NCBI RefSeq assembly: GCF_047495875.1
Contig: NC_092467.1
Span: 26,414,066 to 26,478,065 of the forward strand
DNA: 64,000 nucleotides
Direction of reading: 5' to 3'
DNA from: Pithys albifrons albifrons
Taxonomy: Eukaryota > Chordata > Aves > Passeriformes > Thamnophilidae
Part shown: positions 38,989 to 52,469 of the stretch, in pieces
How the letters are laid out: each line of letters begins with the position of its first letter
How positions within the stretch are numbered: position 1 is the stretch's first letter
The notes under the pieces: generated by a model
Databases searched by the model: none
The model's input: only the letters and a program-made list of their open reading frames with translations
Told to the model about the DNA's origin: nothing
Translations under genes and position numbers: made by a program

Positions 38989-39260
38989 TGTCTTGGTTTG
39001 AGATAAGCAACTGCCAACCCCCACAAGTACAGAGAGAAAAGCCTCCCTCCTAACGCCAAGGTGAACCCATAACATTCTACATAAAAAGCCTTCCCTGGTT
39101 ATTAGGTAACATCCTACTTGTGAATGGAGCTCCTTCAGGAATGAATCAGAGGTTTGTTTTTTCCTGCACATTCTTTATTACCTGTAAAAGTGTTTAATAA
39201 AAGCTTTTATTTCACCTAATTCTTTTTAATTTCCCTTCACTTTAATTACCTGCATTTAAT
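38989..39260 (+). mobile_element. Possible solo LTR fragment of an avian endogenous retrovirus
   Basis: The segment starts TGTCTTGGTTTGAGATAAG, resembling the 5' end of songbird ERV LTRs as I remember them. It has an AAGCCTCCCTCCTAACGCCAAGGTGAACCC block and an AATAAA at 39,196-39,201 at a position suitable for an LTR poly(A) signal. I could not find a matching target-site duplication or a clear CA end, and there is no internal retroviral coding sequence nearby. The right boundary is a guess. It could equally be ordinary intron sequence. Confidence 0.35.
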
Positions 39261-42200
39261 TCACACAATATAAAGTATTAGGTTTGTGCTTTCCTTTGGG
39301 CCAAGTCATAGTACTTCTAGGAATCATTAAAGTACACATGGGTCCAGCAATGTAAACTTACTTGTAATATTAAAAGGACTATTTAACAAGAGCAGTAACT
39401 GTTGATTTCCTTTCCAGATTTGTCACAGTTCAAATGCTGAAGGCAAGTAAATAGTGTATTTCATTACAGACATATTATTCTGACATTTGTTCAAATAATG
39501 GGCTTTGTTTTGTATGACCTTAAGAAAAACAAGTGCCTTACTTCAGAGCAGAATACATCCCTTTGACTTTTAAAGAGCAGCAGATTTCAACATGGTTCAG
39601 TACTAAGACATCCTTGTGTAATTCTCCTATAGTTAGTTCTGGTTTGGGGGTCTTTTTGAATTGTCTTAGTTTATTTTAACTATATCATCTCTATGAGCTG
39701 AAAAGTAATTGCACTGGTCATCTCAGAAGGGAAAGTATGTTAAGCAGTGAACAGTAGTGTTTTCAAGTGTTCAGTCCACTTATTGAAATAAATGCATGCA
39801 TTCAGCAGGGCCACCCTAACACCACCACCGAGCATTTCTGCAGCACTGAAACACCTCCTTGTTCCTGAGATGGGCAAAGGTGTAAATTTTAGAAGATTTG
39901 CACAAATGTAGATGGGAATGAAGAGAAAACTAGGACAATAGAAACCTTCTCTTAGACACTGCACAATGAGCACAGAAGAAATTTCATCTTCACCTTCTCT
40001 AATTGCTCTGAGGGGAAAATCTAACATTGAATATTCACATGGAACCAAGAAATCATTTTCTGTGTGTATTTCTTGTTGAAAGGGTGGTATGCCTTGACTT
40101 TGTCACTGTTGCTGGGTACATTAATTGCAGTTCTTGCACAAAGCCACAGCTCTGCAGTAACACTCCCTATCCCCAAATCAGCATGTCCTCTTTAAAGCAA
40201 ACCAAACGAAGCAGCCGCCAACCCGAGTGAATCGCTTAGTCATATTGAGGCACTACAAACCCACCCAACAGTAACATCCATCACGTTATAAATATCCCAT
40301 TCCCATTCTCTAGCAGATGGAGCACAGCACTTGCTTCACTAATCAGCAGAATATAATTCACCTAAACTCTCAAATCAAATACATTGTCGCAAGAGGAAAT
40401 TACTCAAATTCACCTACTGTTTTTCTGAAGAAGTACAAACCGCAGAGGGAAGTGTTTGCCTTTGCTGACAAAAGCTCAAAGGAAAATACTGAAAATTAGG
40501 AGAGGACAATAAACAGCCCCATATGTTGTGGGGAAAAGGAAGAATAAGCTGATGTGCTTACTGGCTTATCAAAATATAGACTTAATTTACTTCAAGAATT
40601 GAGGTATTTTCTGTTTAGTTTATACAGCACACAGAAGGTACTGTTAGGCAGATTTTTAAGCTATTTAAGCATAAAACTTTTACTTTAAAAAATGGTAAAT
40701 TTACCAGGCATTAGAAATGGAGCTATAGTTCCATTTGTATTTTCTGATTCTTTACACACTTTTAAAATACGCAGCAAGCAAAGGTGAGGAGCCAGACAGG
40801 AAAATGGGAAAATGGAAAGTGAAATAAATTTTAAGAAATACAACACATCAATATTGTTGATTTGGAAACAAAAAGAAAGGCAAAACTAGAAGGGTCCAAG
40901 CTCTTAAAACAGACTGCTAATCACAAACCCCAGGTTTCATGTGGAAGCTTCTTTCCTATTTTAACCCACTTTTCAACATTTCACTGCTAGACTTTGGCAG
41001 AAAAGTCTGGTATCAGCTGTGCTCCTTCCCTGGGTTCTCACATTTCTGTACCAGGTCACACCAACAGGCAACTCTCAGATGTTCAAGAAAGAAAGTGAAC
41101 ATTTTAGCTCCTCTCTCCATGATCAGCAGCTGGTATTTCAAAATCTCATGGCTCGGGCTTTGTGACCCTTGTGCACAGAGAAGTCATCTAATGGTGATAA
41201 TTAAAACAGAAGTTTCTACCCCACTTTAAACAAAATGAGACAGATCAAGAACGTTGCTCCCTGTGGTCATTGCTCAGTTATCATCTGGTCATCCCACACC
41301 TGCTGAGACAAAGGAATTTCTAGTAAAAATCATGAGGATCAAAAATATCTGCAAGTAGAACCTTCCTAGAAGCACAGAGATTCCTTTTGACCTTGAAAGG
41401 GAACTATTGAGAGAAAAATGATATAAAATGCAGAAGTCAGGAAGGAGCCTGATTTGATGAAGCCATACATCTGAGTAACTGGTGACTTTACAAAGTCAGG
41501 ATTGCAATATGTGTGCCCACACAAGGGGCTCAGTGGCAGCCTGCAGTGTGTGATTCTTGGGAAGCAAAGGTAATTCCACCTCAGGTGTGCTCAAGGCCAA
41601 TTTACAGTGCTGTGGAAAGGACATATTTTATTTAACTGAAAATATGGTATGAAAAGCATTGCTTTGCCTTATCCAAGGAACTTGTGAGCAATGATTTGTC
41701 TGCTTCTCCTTCAGTACTGAAATGAAAATTCCATCCTACCTACTGATTTATTATCTTGCCAGGACAGAAATTAGACTAGTCTTCACATGTGGCTTGTGTG
41801 CATATGCATGTACACTCTTATCTGAATTTAAACCTCTCTGTAAAACTAACATGAAATTTGCCTGTTTCACAATTTCTGTAACAATGAAGTTCTGTTATCA
41901 TGTTTATCTAATCTTGATACAAATAATTAAAACAAAAAACCTATCCTGATGCTTTAAAAGAGCCAATTATTCAGAGACAGACCATCAGGCAAATCTGAAC
42001 TGTGGGAAACCTTTAAACTTTTGAAATGAGAGCAAGCTGAATCCTCCTTCAGGCAGACTGCAGCTTGAAACACTGGTGGGATAAACTGCCACCAGACTGG
42101 AAATGGCATAGAAAGAGCTGGAAAGTGAGATGCCAAGCATAAAAAGGGACTTCACAAGGTGGGAAAGAAAGGTTATGCTGGTGTTGGGGAAAGACCAAGA

Positions 42201-45200
42201 GAAAATTCTGAACATGTTTCTCTTGTATAAGAGCCATAATGAGAAGGGTGTAAAGTTAAAGGGCCAAATTATGTATTATGAAAGAGTTCTAAATGAAGGA
42301 ACATATGCGTTAACATATTTCAAGTGATATGTTTTAAAAACATTATCAAGCTTTTATGCACATGTTGCATCGTTCAGCTCCTAAATTTTGCTGCGAGATC
42401 TGTGGGAGGAGATATCCTACTTGCTTTGATTCCCAGCCTTCACTTTGTGTGCTGCCTGAACACATTCCCAAATGTGCTTGGAGAACCAAATTAACCCCTG
42501 CTGTGCAGTCACACAACACAGTCGCGTGGTATCTGCTGGTGCAGTGAGACAAGGAGATCTGAGGCCTGTTACTTCAGCACCAGGTAACTCAGCAATATCG
42601 TACTGCTCAGAAGGAAAATACCCCAGAGGGCTGAAAGCACAAAGGGTAGCAAATGTTAACCCAGTCCTGATGCGCAGCTCCTTTTCTGCTCAGTGCATCC
42701 TCGGCCAAACTGCACAAAGGCAGGAGCATTCCCCTACAAAAACATTGCTGAAGCCGATCCTAAAGCACACTGACACACACAACTGGTATTCATACCGAGC
42801 ATTTCAGCATCAATTATGGAGATCAAGGGGTTTGTTTGATGAAAGAACTTCTGGGGTCTGACAGGTATTTACTGTACAAGTCAAAAAAAAGCCATCTGAG
42901 AGCTGTAAGAGCTCAAACCCACAGTGACAGTGGGGCAGGACGCAGGAATTTGCAACAAAACTTCACAATGATTTGAAACCCTAAAAAAGGTCATTAGGGA
43001 TTTTAGGACAGAAATAACTGTACAAGAAAGCCTAAATGCCAGCCTTGCTTCATTTCTAAATGGGCATTCAAAATAGAAAATCTAATTTTCTTGAAGGTAA
43101 CTACAAAAAACTTGAAGCTGATGTGCAGTGAATACATTCAGCCAGAGAAGTTGTGGTTTCAGCAACACACAATGGATATTTCATGTTAGCAGTTGTCACA
43201 ACACCACGAAACTATCAGTGCTAAGGAAGAATGGTCTGACAACTGAAAATGGGAACAGAACTGGCAATAAGGTTAAGACATGGCCAATACTATGTAGAAA
43301 AGGGCTCTGGCTCCTGTCCTATTAATTTCTTTCTAGCATTGATGGAAGCAAAATAGTGATCTTATCTGTTATCTTCATTTTCCTAAGATTTTGTTTTTCT
43401 TATGAGTAGGAAATTTAAGCTGGTATGTGGGTGAAAGTAAGAACTGATGAAGATAGACATGAAACACACTGAATACCCCACATGTCTGTGGTTTGATCCC
43501 ATGCAGCAAACACTGCTAGAGCCTACAAGGAGAAGGGACACTGTGCACAGCCCTGCTCTGCCACCCCTCTCCCTAAGCAGCACCAGTGGGCATTGCTAGG
43601 GCAGAACTTCTCTTTGCCACATGGAGAAATCTTCCCCTCTCCGTGGGGTTCCACTTTTACCACAACACTTAACATCAACTACTGCCTTCTGGTTGCAATG
43701 ACATATTATTTATTGCTCCTGGATTCTGGTATCCAGTCATCAGGATCACCTGCCAGCTCCAGTTTAACACCCAGTTTATGCACTTCTCTGGTGCTGGATT
43801 GAGAGCACCCCTCCAGCCTGCTGTCACCAACATCTACAAGCTACAATATGCCTCATAGATCTGCCATTCAGGACTCAACTCCACTGGCTTCCACTGGCAA
43901 AGAGCATCCAACCCCCTCAAGAAGACATGATAAACTTTGCTCTTCACCATAAAACTTCAAAGGGTTTGTCATTCAGGTGGCTGAATAGTTCAAAGCAGCT
44001 AAAACTACTACTGTGACAGTATTATCTGTTAATCGTGTACCCACTGATAGAATCTCTCCTCACAGTTATATATGTCCTGTCTTTACGAAGCAGCCAGTTT
44101 CAGTAAAACATCATTAATATAATTAATATATTTCATTACCTTTGTTCTGCTTCAGCTATTTTTCAACGAAAAAGCTGAAGAATTTCAATAGCTAGGGGAA
44201 GAAATAATGTCACCTTGAATACAGAGTTTCTTCATTATGATTCCTGAATTTGATTTTCAGCATGGAAGTAGAATGTATTTGTCAGGATAATGGCAAAAAG
44301 GGAAACAATAGGAAGCCTTTGTTATTTTAAATAGTTAAGTTGTTACACAATATGATGGACTTCTTCTGTTGTACCTTAATGGATAGTAGCACAATCAATA
44401 AATGGCTGTAACAATTTCATTCTGCTTCACCTGCTGTAATTGAAAAATAACTCAAGCAGAACTTTGCAGTAGTTTCTGATGTATATTTTTTCTTCTGCCC
44501 TCCCCTCTCCCTTTTTTTTTTTTGATTAAGATAAAGATTACACTTTAGTGATTGGAGTAGGTGTAATTGTTATTATAAACACCTTCCAACAAGCTGTTCT
44601 ACCCCGAGAACAACCCTGCAAGACTACAATAGAATGAATGAAATCAAGGGGAAAAAACATGGGTCTGAGTGGCACGAGCAAGAATGTCATTGGTAGAGAG
44701 AGAAAATAGGAAGGATTGACGTGCTGCCATTCACTGCCTAAGGCTGTTCAAGCTACAATGGACACCACTTCCTCTGTTAGAAGTTGGCCAACAGAAAACT
44801 ATTGAACTAAAGTCTATCAGTTCTGCTTGTGAAAAAATTGAAGTAATTCTAGTAGTTCCAGGCAGACAATTTTTGAGATATGAATTCATAGGGGAGAGAG
44901 TTGTATTTTTGCCCAGTTGCAAAATTAAGACACATTTACAGCAATCATGTCTGTCCAACTAAATGTGTATAAGAAGTGGTAAGACAATTCCAAGTGGTGA
45001 TGCTGTAATCACAAAAAGAAGATCTATAAAAACTATAGAAATTTAGAATGGAAGTTATATTTAAAATCAGCTATGAAAACAATTGAAAAGCACTTAGACA
45101 GCCCACGATATACACTTTAAGTACACAGAAAAGATTAAAGCCATAGTAAAAATATTTTTGTTTTTAAGAAGTGTAAAGTAATGTGGGACTATGATCATGT

Positions 45201-45302
45201 CAAGTTTTCAAAGTAGGAGCCCTTAAATCTCCTGTCTAGTACAACAAACATGACAAAACAAATCCAAGAGCTGACTTTTTCATGGGTTACAACGAGTTGT
45301 TA
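39261..45302. other. Gene-free stretch, 6 kb
   Basis: AT-rich non-coding DNA. A 12-13-base T run ends at about 44,523. The part at 44,100-44,580 is rich in homeodomain-like TAATTA/ATTAAT motifs and may be constrained, without proof. A 63-codon plus-strand frame at 42,356 has a zinc-finger-like CEICGRRYP string, discussed under findings. Nothing else to name. Confidence 0.5.
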
Positions 45303-45353
45303 ATCATAGAATCATAGAATGGAAGGGATGTTAATGATCATCTAATTCCAAGC
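45303..45353 (-). mobile_element. Very short CR1 LINE 3' tail
   Basis: AATCATAGAATCATAGAATGG followed by AAGGGATGTTAATGATCATCTAATTCCAAG is the inverted CR1 3' terminus with two intact 8-bp terminal repeats. Only about 50 bases are present, so the element is extremely truncated. The intact terminal repeats suggest it is younger than, or less altered at this end than, the copies at 16.3 and 24.3 kb. Confidence 0.85.
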
Positions 45354-47205
45354 CCTCATGATAAGCAACAAGAAGTTCCATTTACTCTCTTGATTACGTT
45401 GCAGTGTTATGGCTTGGTTTGGATTTTTTTTTTTTAATATAAACATACACTGCCACTCTATATTTTGTACTAAAGAAAAGAGAGATAAAGAAATATGACC
45501 TGAGCTTGGAGCAGACAGATTTGTGATAGTTTTGTGTTCCTGTGGATTTTTTTCACTACCAGCCTGAGAAAGTTCTACCTCCCACAAATGAGTTTTCCTG
45601 TCAGTACAATGAGTAGATTTTGTTGTGTGGAGAGACTGCCACTGTGGACCTCCTACAAAGTAAGGGGCAGTGTTTGAATTTAAAAGTTTGTTTCCAGGTA
45701 TGACCCTCCATTTGATGTCTGGAAGCTTTGTTTGAAACAAACAATAGCCATAGGTGTTATATTTCAGTATTTCACACAGCAGTCACATCAGGTCTTTAAA
45801 GATAGAATAATTTGCTGCATCTTGACCTAAAAGCTTCTAATGAGGAAGTCTGAGTTAAAGTAGCCAATGAAAACACTTCAGTGATATTGTAATGAACTGT
45901 AATGTTAAAAAATTGCAAAATTGTCAGCTGTTAACTGATATACTTAACTCCTATAGTAAACTTTAAGATTTGAATTAAAAAAAAAATAAATGTTTTCTGT
46001 CACATTTGTCAAGCACCAAAGCTGTTTGTTTATACAGTTTCTCCTCCTATTTAAAGAATACTTGGGGAAAAATAATCCATTTAAAAAAACCCTTCCAACT
46101 TAAAGTCTTCTCGTTGGGCACTTCAGTCCACAGCAGTCTCATTTTCTGGGTTTCTTTACTGCTCACTTCTCTCTAATTAGAGCCAAGAGAATAGATCACA
46201 GCAAGTAACTTACTCAACAAATTTAGCTTCTTTTTTGCTCTCCAAATGTCTGCAAGCAGATTGCAATTTCCTCAAAACTGTTCATTATTCAAATTTACTG
46301 TATATATTTTTTCTCCCTCTGAGTATTTCTCTATGGATTGATCAAGAACAGTTTGCTTTAAGTATTCTGTATTCAAAATCCCAGCTGCCTTCAGTAGTTG
46401 TGATTAAATATAGAAGTCATGTGATATCATCCCTGCTTCTCAAAGGGAAAAGCATAACTCTTTTTTAGACCCCAATTTGGCAAAGAATTTAAGCATGTGC
46501 CTAAAATTAAGCCTAAATGTTCTGCACCACAGAGATGAGACTATTTACCTCATTAAAGTTTAACATGCTTTTAAGCACTTTCTTGAATCCAAGCCAAACA
46601 ATATCTCCTCCCCCCAAACAACACAAGGAATTTTACTCATTTACTTGGATTATTTTTTCCCCAAGCTCCAATCTTTTACAAAACATTTAATATATAGGGC
46701 ACTACTAAGTTTATGATTTGCCTTCACTGAGTCTCTCTTCCAGCCACAACTGTGTTAGTTGCAATGATCTTCCCAGTTTGGGAATTGTTTTAACTGAATA
46801 CCATTCTTAATTATATGACAAGGCAAAGAATATATTGTATTTAACATTATTATGCACAAAAGTATACAATCCATATAAGAAGCCAATACCCACCTGGTAT
46901 TTCACAGCAAATTCAGGTGGAACCATCAGAGAGCCCTACTGCTCAAATCCCACCAGAGCAACCACTTGAAAAATCAGATGGAAATTATTTCTAGTATGAT
47001 AGATAGCAGCAGGTCTCCAAGAGGTTACTGGAGAGCCCATTTGATAAAGTTTAACACCTTCACGATATGAGAGTTCACACTTTTCCTCCCATACATCTGC
47101 ACCAAGAGATCGGTATGTTCCAAGTGGCCTGAGGTGTGAACCTGCCTCCTATCCCATGGCAACAATGTTTGCAATGCTTAATAGCAAGTAAAACTTAGGT
47201 AGAAG

Positions 47206-47237
47206 AAGAAAACAAACAAAGAAACAAAAAAACCCCA
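47206..47237 (+). repeat. A-rich simple tract
   Basis: AAAACAAACAAAGAAACAAA followed by AAAACCCC; the same CCCC ending as the tracts at 34.1 and 52.4 kb. Confidence 0.75.
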
Positions 47238-50200
47238 GCAACCCTCCAGCCTTCCAGGAAGAGCATTTAACAGCGGTGAAGGCAAGGGTTTTATATTATC
47301 TTGATACAGAGTTGCCTGTCAATGAGGAGTTTTAGCAGTGCTCTACCCAAGCTGTTCATCAGTGGGCTCAGGACTGTTCTTTAACACACCTCCTGAAAGG
47401 TTCTCCTGAAACAGTTTAACAGTTGTTTACTAAAAGGCTGCAGGAACATTATGTCAAGACTATATTCAGATTGGGATGCATCAAAACATCCCACACAAAG
47501 ACGTCATTGTTCCCATGGAATAAAAAAAGGAATCTGTGCTTACAGGTAAGAGAAGCATTTGGGATTAGTTGTAGCTCAGAGCATCCAGTGAAGCCCAGAG
47601 TGTGCAGCCATCCTTATGTGCAGCCTCAGAATGAGGAAACAGAAATTTGACAGGTCTGGACCACAAGGAATTTTTCGAATCTTGACCTAATTCTGGCGTA
47701 ATGAAACTTTTTATCCCAGGTCACCTACTGATCTAGTAGTTCAGGGCATTCTGGGTGAAGAAACCTAACTGCTAATTTAACAATATCTCTGGTGCAGCAC
47801 ATACACTTAGAAGACTGAAAGGAAGACCCTGAAGGGTAGATGCAGATGAGAAAGATTTTCCTGTTAAAGTGTTTTTATAGTGACTTGCAAGAGGAAAAGA
47901 TCCCACAAGAAGTCAGACTATCTGAATGCTTTGAAGAGATAGAGAGATTATATCTAAGCAATGCCCAAGTGGTTAAAGTATAATCACCAATGTATTCTGT
48001 GCCCAACACTGTGTGTATTTATTTTTAAATAATGTGTATATTCCTGGAGACATTTCGTAGTACCTAATGCACCATGGTGCGTGTGACATGCATAGATTCT
48101 TCCTGATTTCATGTTGGTTTTATATATTCATTTTCAAACTAGGTCATGCCCTGGCCAGTCCACACCTTGCCAAAATAGCAGTGGATTCTCTCTGACTCAG
48201 GGCAAGTTGTACACACAACAGGAATTCTGAGGGTTTATGCTGGATATTATGTGGGAAAGAGCTGACTGTGTGTTTTGAAATGGGCTGTATAGCTCATAGC
48301 AGGCAATTTCCCTCAAAAGTGCAAGGTTCCACAAAATAGAAGTGAAGCAAAGTGCAAAAATATCTCTGCTTTTTTCTCATACCTCCTTCTGCAATGGAGA
48401 CATGCCTGTCATTCAACACATCTCACATCTGGTCTTTCAGGCGCTGTCACTGTGAGCAGGAAGCATAACGGCTGCAGGATTTACTTGGAGGGGAGGTTGC
48501 AAAGTGACTCAAAACCTCACTGACTTAGACTGAATGACTAAAAATTCTAACCCAAAACAAAGCTTTAAGGACAGATAGACCCTGGAGTCGTTCAGCTTTT
48601 GGTCTTGGTGGCAATATGCAAACTCTGTTACACAGGATGCTTCTCACTGCATGGACCAGTGTGTCCAAGCTTATCATATCCAGTACAACTTACCTGGACC
48701 TGGCATTTGATGCATGTGCTGAGATTAACTTGAAAGAGATGTCTCATGTCACTGTCTCAGACTTTGAGTTCCAATGAGCACTAATTTCCCAATGTATGCT
48801 TAAATAAACATACACGTCACACAAATAGGACTTGCAAGCTCATTTAAAAATAAATGAGTGCATTCAGTGGATGACCAGGAGAGGGTGTCTTCCATGCCTC
48901 TCAGCAGTTCTGTGAGCAACCCAGACATTTAGAAAGAAATGCAAAGCTGAAACAGAAATTCTCATCTGGTGGGAGGTTTGAATCTATCAGTAGGTAAACA
49001 GAGAGTTTCAGGGTAATCATTCAATGGAGGGGAGGGAAATGCTATTTTTAAGGAAATATGTAAGCACAAGAATGCCCAGGCTAGAAAGCTCACATCTCAT
49101 CATTGCTTTGAAGATGTGGAAGGGCACAGTAATGCCAGGTGGTGCTAAGCAGACTGCATCGCACAAGGCACCATTGCTGGGGTGTGAAATGTAGATACTG
49201 ATTATGCTGTCAGTTCTGATCCGAGCTTTTTCAGTAGCCTGTATTTCTAGAACTCAAATATATTTATATAGCATCCATTTCTGTCGCACCTTACATCCCA
49301 CAGAATCCCAGAGTGCGAGCCAAACCAACAGATAACTCTGTGTGGGGATCGCTTCCCCCACCACTGAAATGTGGAACTGCACATGGCAGTCCAACAGACC
49401 TCTGTGTGAGAGGGAACAGCATCGAGCTGTGCGTGATGCAGAAGGATGGAGACCAGCCCAAATGCCACTGCTCAGACTGTGATCTGGTGCCAGCACCCCG
49501 AGGAAGTGGCTGAGAAGCATTGCTGCATTAACGTGCTCCAGGCTGGCTTTTCTGCAGGTAACCTGCAGATTTTGAGGATAGTACCCTAATTATCTTCCAG
49601 TGCCTTTTCACCTCTAGCCTGTAATTCCTACATATTTTGGAACAGTTGTAATCAAGTGCACATGTCACTTTAAAGCAAGAACTAACGATACAGCAGATTT
49701 TATCCGCTGGAAGGCAGAGTTTCTAAAATGCATTTTGGTGAAACCTTTGGCAGCTAGAGGTCAGGCTGCTTTAATTGTACATCAGCAAAGAATGAAAGGA
49801 CTAATAAATAGAGTCACACCTGAAAAGGCCACCAAAAAAATAGGGAGAAAATGCGAGTGTGAAGCTGTAAATTTTTTAATGCTTATCAGCTGCAGAAAGG
49901 TATCCACATAATAGACTTCACAGGACAAATTTATGATTCTGCAAATGTTCCCTTCATTTAAATCAGCATCCCAGTGACTTGATATCTGCAAATCACCCTA
50001 AAATCCTGATGGGCTGAAATAATAAATGCCACAATGGACCATCTCATGTTCATTCTTCCTGGTAAACAGGGAGGAGGATCTATCATAATGACACTGAGGC
50101 CTTTTTGAGGAGCCCAAGGTCTCACAATTATGCATATTAGGCTGGGTGTTTAAGTCCAATAATGGGGCTTTAGTGATGGATGGATCATCCCTTCCTGTAC

Positions 50201-52419
50201 TTCTAAGATGCTTGTGATAGCTGAATTGTCCCCAAGTGGCACCCATAAATTTTGGCCTTTCAGAAAAGCCCACATATTGTGTAGGCATCACCCAAAGCCC
50301 TCATTAGTTAGACTGTGACCTTTGGTGCGTAACTATCAGGCAAAAGCCTGGGAAAGGCCTGTGTTCGATTAGCACTGCAATTTGTTCATTATCTCCTGAC
50401 AGGAATTTGCAAGTGTCAAAGACAATTCTGTTATGAAAAGGTCACGATCTGAAAGGCGGCAAGAGAGGGCATTACTCTCAGAAATTCTGCCCCAGCAGAA
50501 GTAAGCACCACCTGATTTGTCACCCACCTTGTTCTAGGTTCCAGGAGCCAGGAGCAGGTAAATCGCAATTTCACATAATTCATCTTCACAGGAGTTAAAT
50601 CACTTCAGGATAAAAACGGGTTTTCTCCTTTTTTACTTAAAATTATGGAAATTGTTTCTGACAGCAAATTGCTCCTAATTAATTTACGGTCTCTGCTGGG
50701 AAAACGCACTGTACTGTTGATTTCTACCTTCTACAGACTTAATTATTAAAAAAAGCAAAATTTTCCTAAACTATTAACTTCTGTGCTGCCAGAATTAAGA
50801 GTTATGAGAGCTGCAAGGGAGGCTGGGTCTGGTGTGCAAGCAGGCTGATGTTACACAGCACACTCACAGATAAATGATCCCCTCCAGTATCACCCTGGTA
50901 AGATAAGGAGGATTATCGCCATTTTAGAAGACTCGATTTTGTTTCATTTTGGAAAAAAGTCAAGCTTCTAAAATTGCAACATTGGCTGTCACACCATTAA
51001 GCTGCCCTGTACCTCTGGCATCGCTCCACCAGTGCCTTGGGTGAACTGAGACCTGCAGTGGATGATGGACATCCAACACTGGTCTACCCTTAGCTTTGTG
51101 TTCTCCTAGCCCATACCTGAGACTGTGAAGTAGTTTGCAACGTTATAAATACTTTTGTGATGACAAGCTGTCATGCCACTAATATGGCAAAGGGAAAAAG
51201 TGGCTGTGCCAAGAACTCCAGGTCCTCAAACCTCTGTGACAGAGCAAAGGGGACTGGATGGCAAATATGGAAAGCTCCAGGCTCATGGTCAGATGAAAGG
51301 CAGGCAGACTGCAGTAATAGAAATTTCACCAGCTGTGGAGCTGTGGAGAAGAGAACCATTCCTACTTTGAGGAAAATGGACATAGGATTTAGGGCTGGGA
51401 ACTGCAACCAACCAACCAAGGAAAGAAACAGTAGGATCACAAAATTTCTGTATTAAAATGAGGAGAGTAAGAGTGAGAGGTGAATGGTCGAGATCAGGAC
51501 TAGGCCATTAGTACTTAAGGAGAGAAAAAGGAGAAGAAATGTTCCCTTTTAAGCTACTAATTTCCAGTGCAGCCCACCTGCCCCTCGTGGACACAACAGA
51601 ATGGCCTCGGACCTGTGGTACAGAGGTCTCTCAGAGGCGCTGAAATGTCTCCCAACACACAAGGATGGAATTCCCTCCTTTTCACCTTTGATGTCTAAAT
51701 TTCAGCTGGGCCTCACTGCCAAACTTCCTCATGGCAACACAGAGGTGTAACATGCTCTGTGATCATTCCCCCCTGTCATTTTCTTGAGACACAGGCCATT
51801 CAATTACACTCTTTATTGGAATTCAAAACTTGTAGTTATCTCTTTGGCAGCTGATGATAAAACCTTTGATAGTGCATACTGGCACTGGCAAAATGTCAGA
51901 AGACCTACTGTACAACCACAGAAAATTTGACCCACTTTTGTAATACTGTGAGGGTCAGAGTCTTACATTAAATCCAGTGGGAAAGTTTGGCACAAGCCCA
52001 TTTGATCCATGATATTTAGTTCCATGAATCGGATTTACTCAGCTGCTATCGTTTTCTAAGCTGTCCCTGCTGAATGATTTCCATTTTCTTTCTGCGTGAG
52101 AGAAAGTAGCAGCAGATCACAGAAGAGTCTAGAAAATGTTGTTCTAATATTTTTTACATCACTCCTTTGCTGACAGCTGTGACATTTAAGAGAAGAGAAG
52201 GACTGGTGAACGAGGATTCACAGTGCTCTCGGTTACCATCAGGGAAACAGCAGCATCGGCACATAAGGGATGTGCATATTATTAAAGTACAAACAAATAC
52301 ACTCAAGCCTGATACACTTTAAACCTGAGACTACAGGAAAATGGGCATTGTTACCATCAGAGCAAACATGTAATATTATCATAGAGAGAAAAAACAGTGG
52401 AGTTTAAGAGTCTGAAGGC

Positions 52420-52469
52420 AAACAAACCACCAAACAAAAAAAAACAAACAAAAAACCCCAAAACAAAAT
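52420..52469 (+). repeat. A/C-rich simple tract
   Basis: (CAAA)n-like tract ending AAAAACCCCAAAAC, the same style as the tract at 34.1 kb. Confidence 0.85.

Noticed and set aside
49254..49520. Overlapping open frames on both strands near 49.3-49.5 kb
   Set aside because: Locally higher GC keeps several frames open at once; none resembles a known protein.
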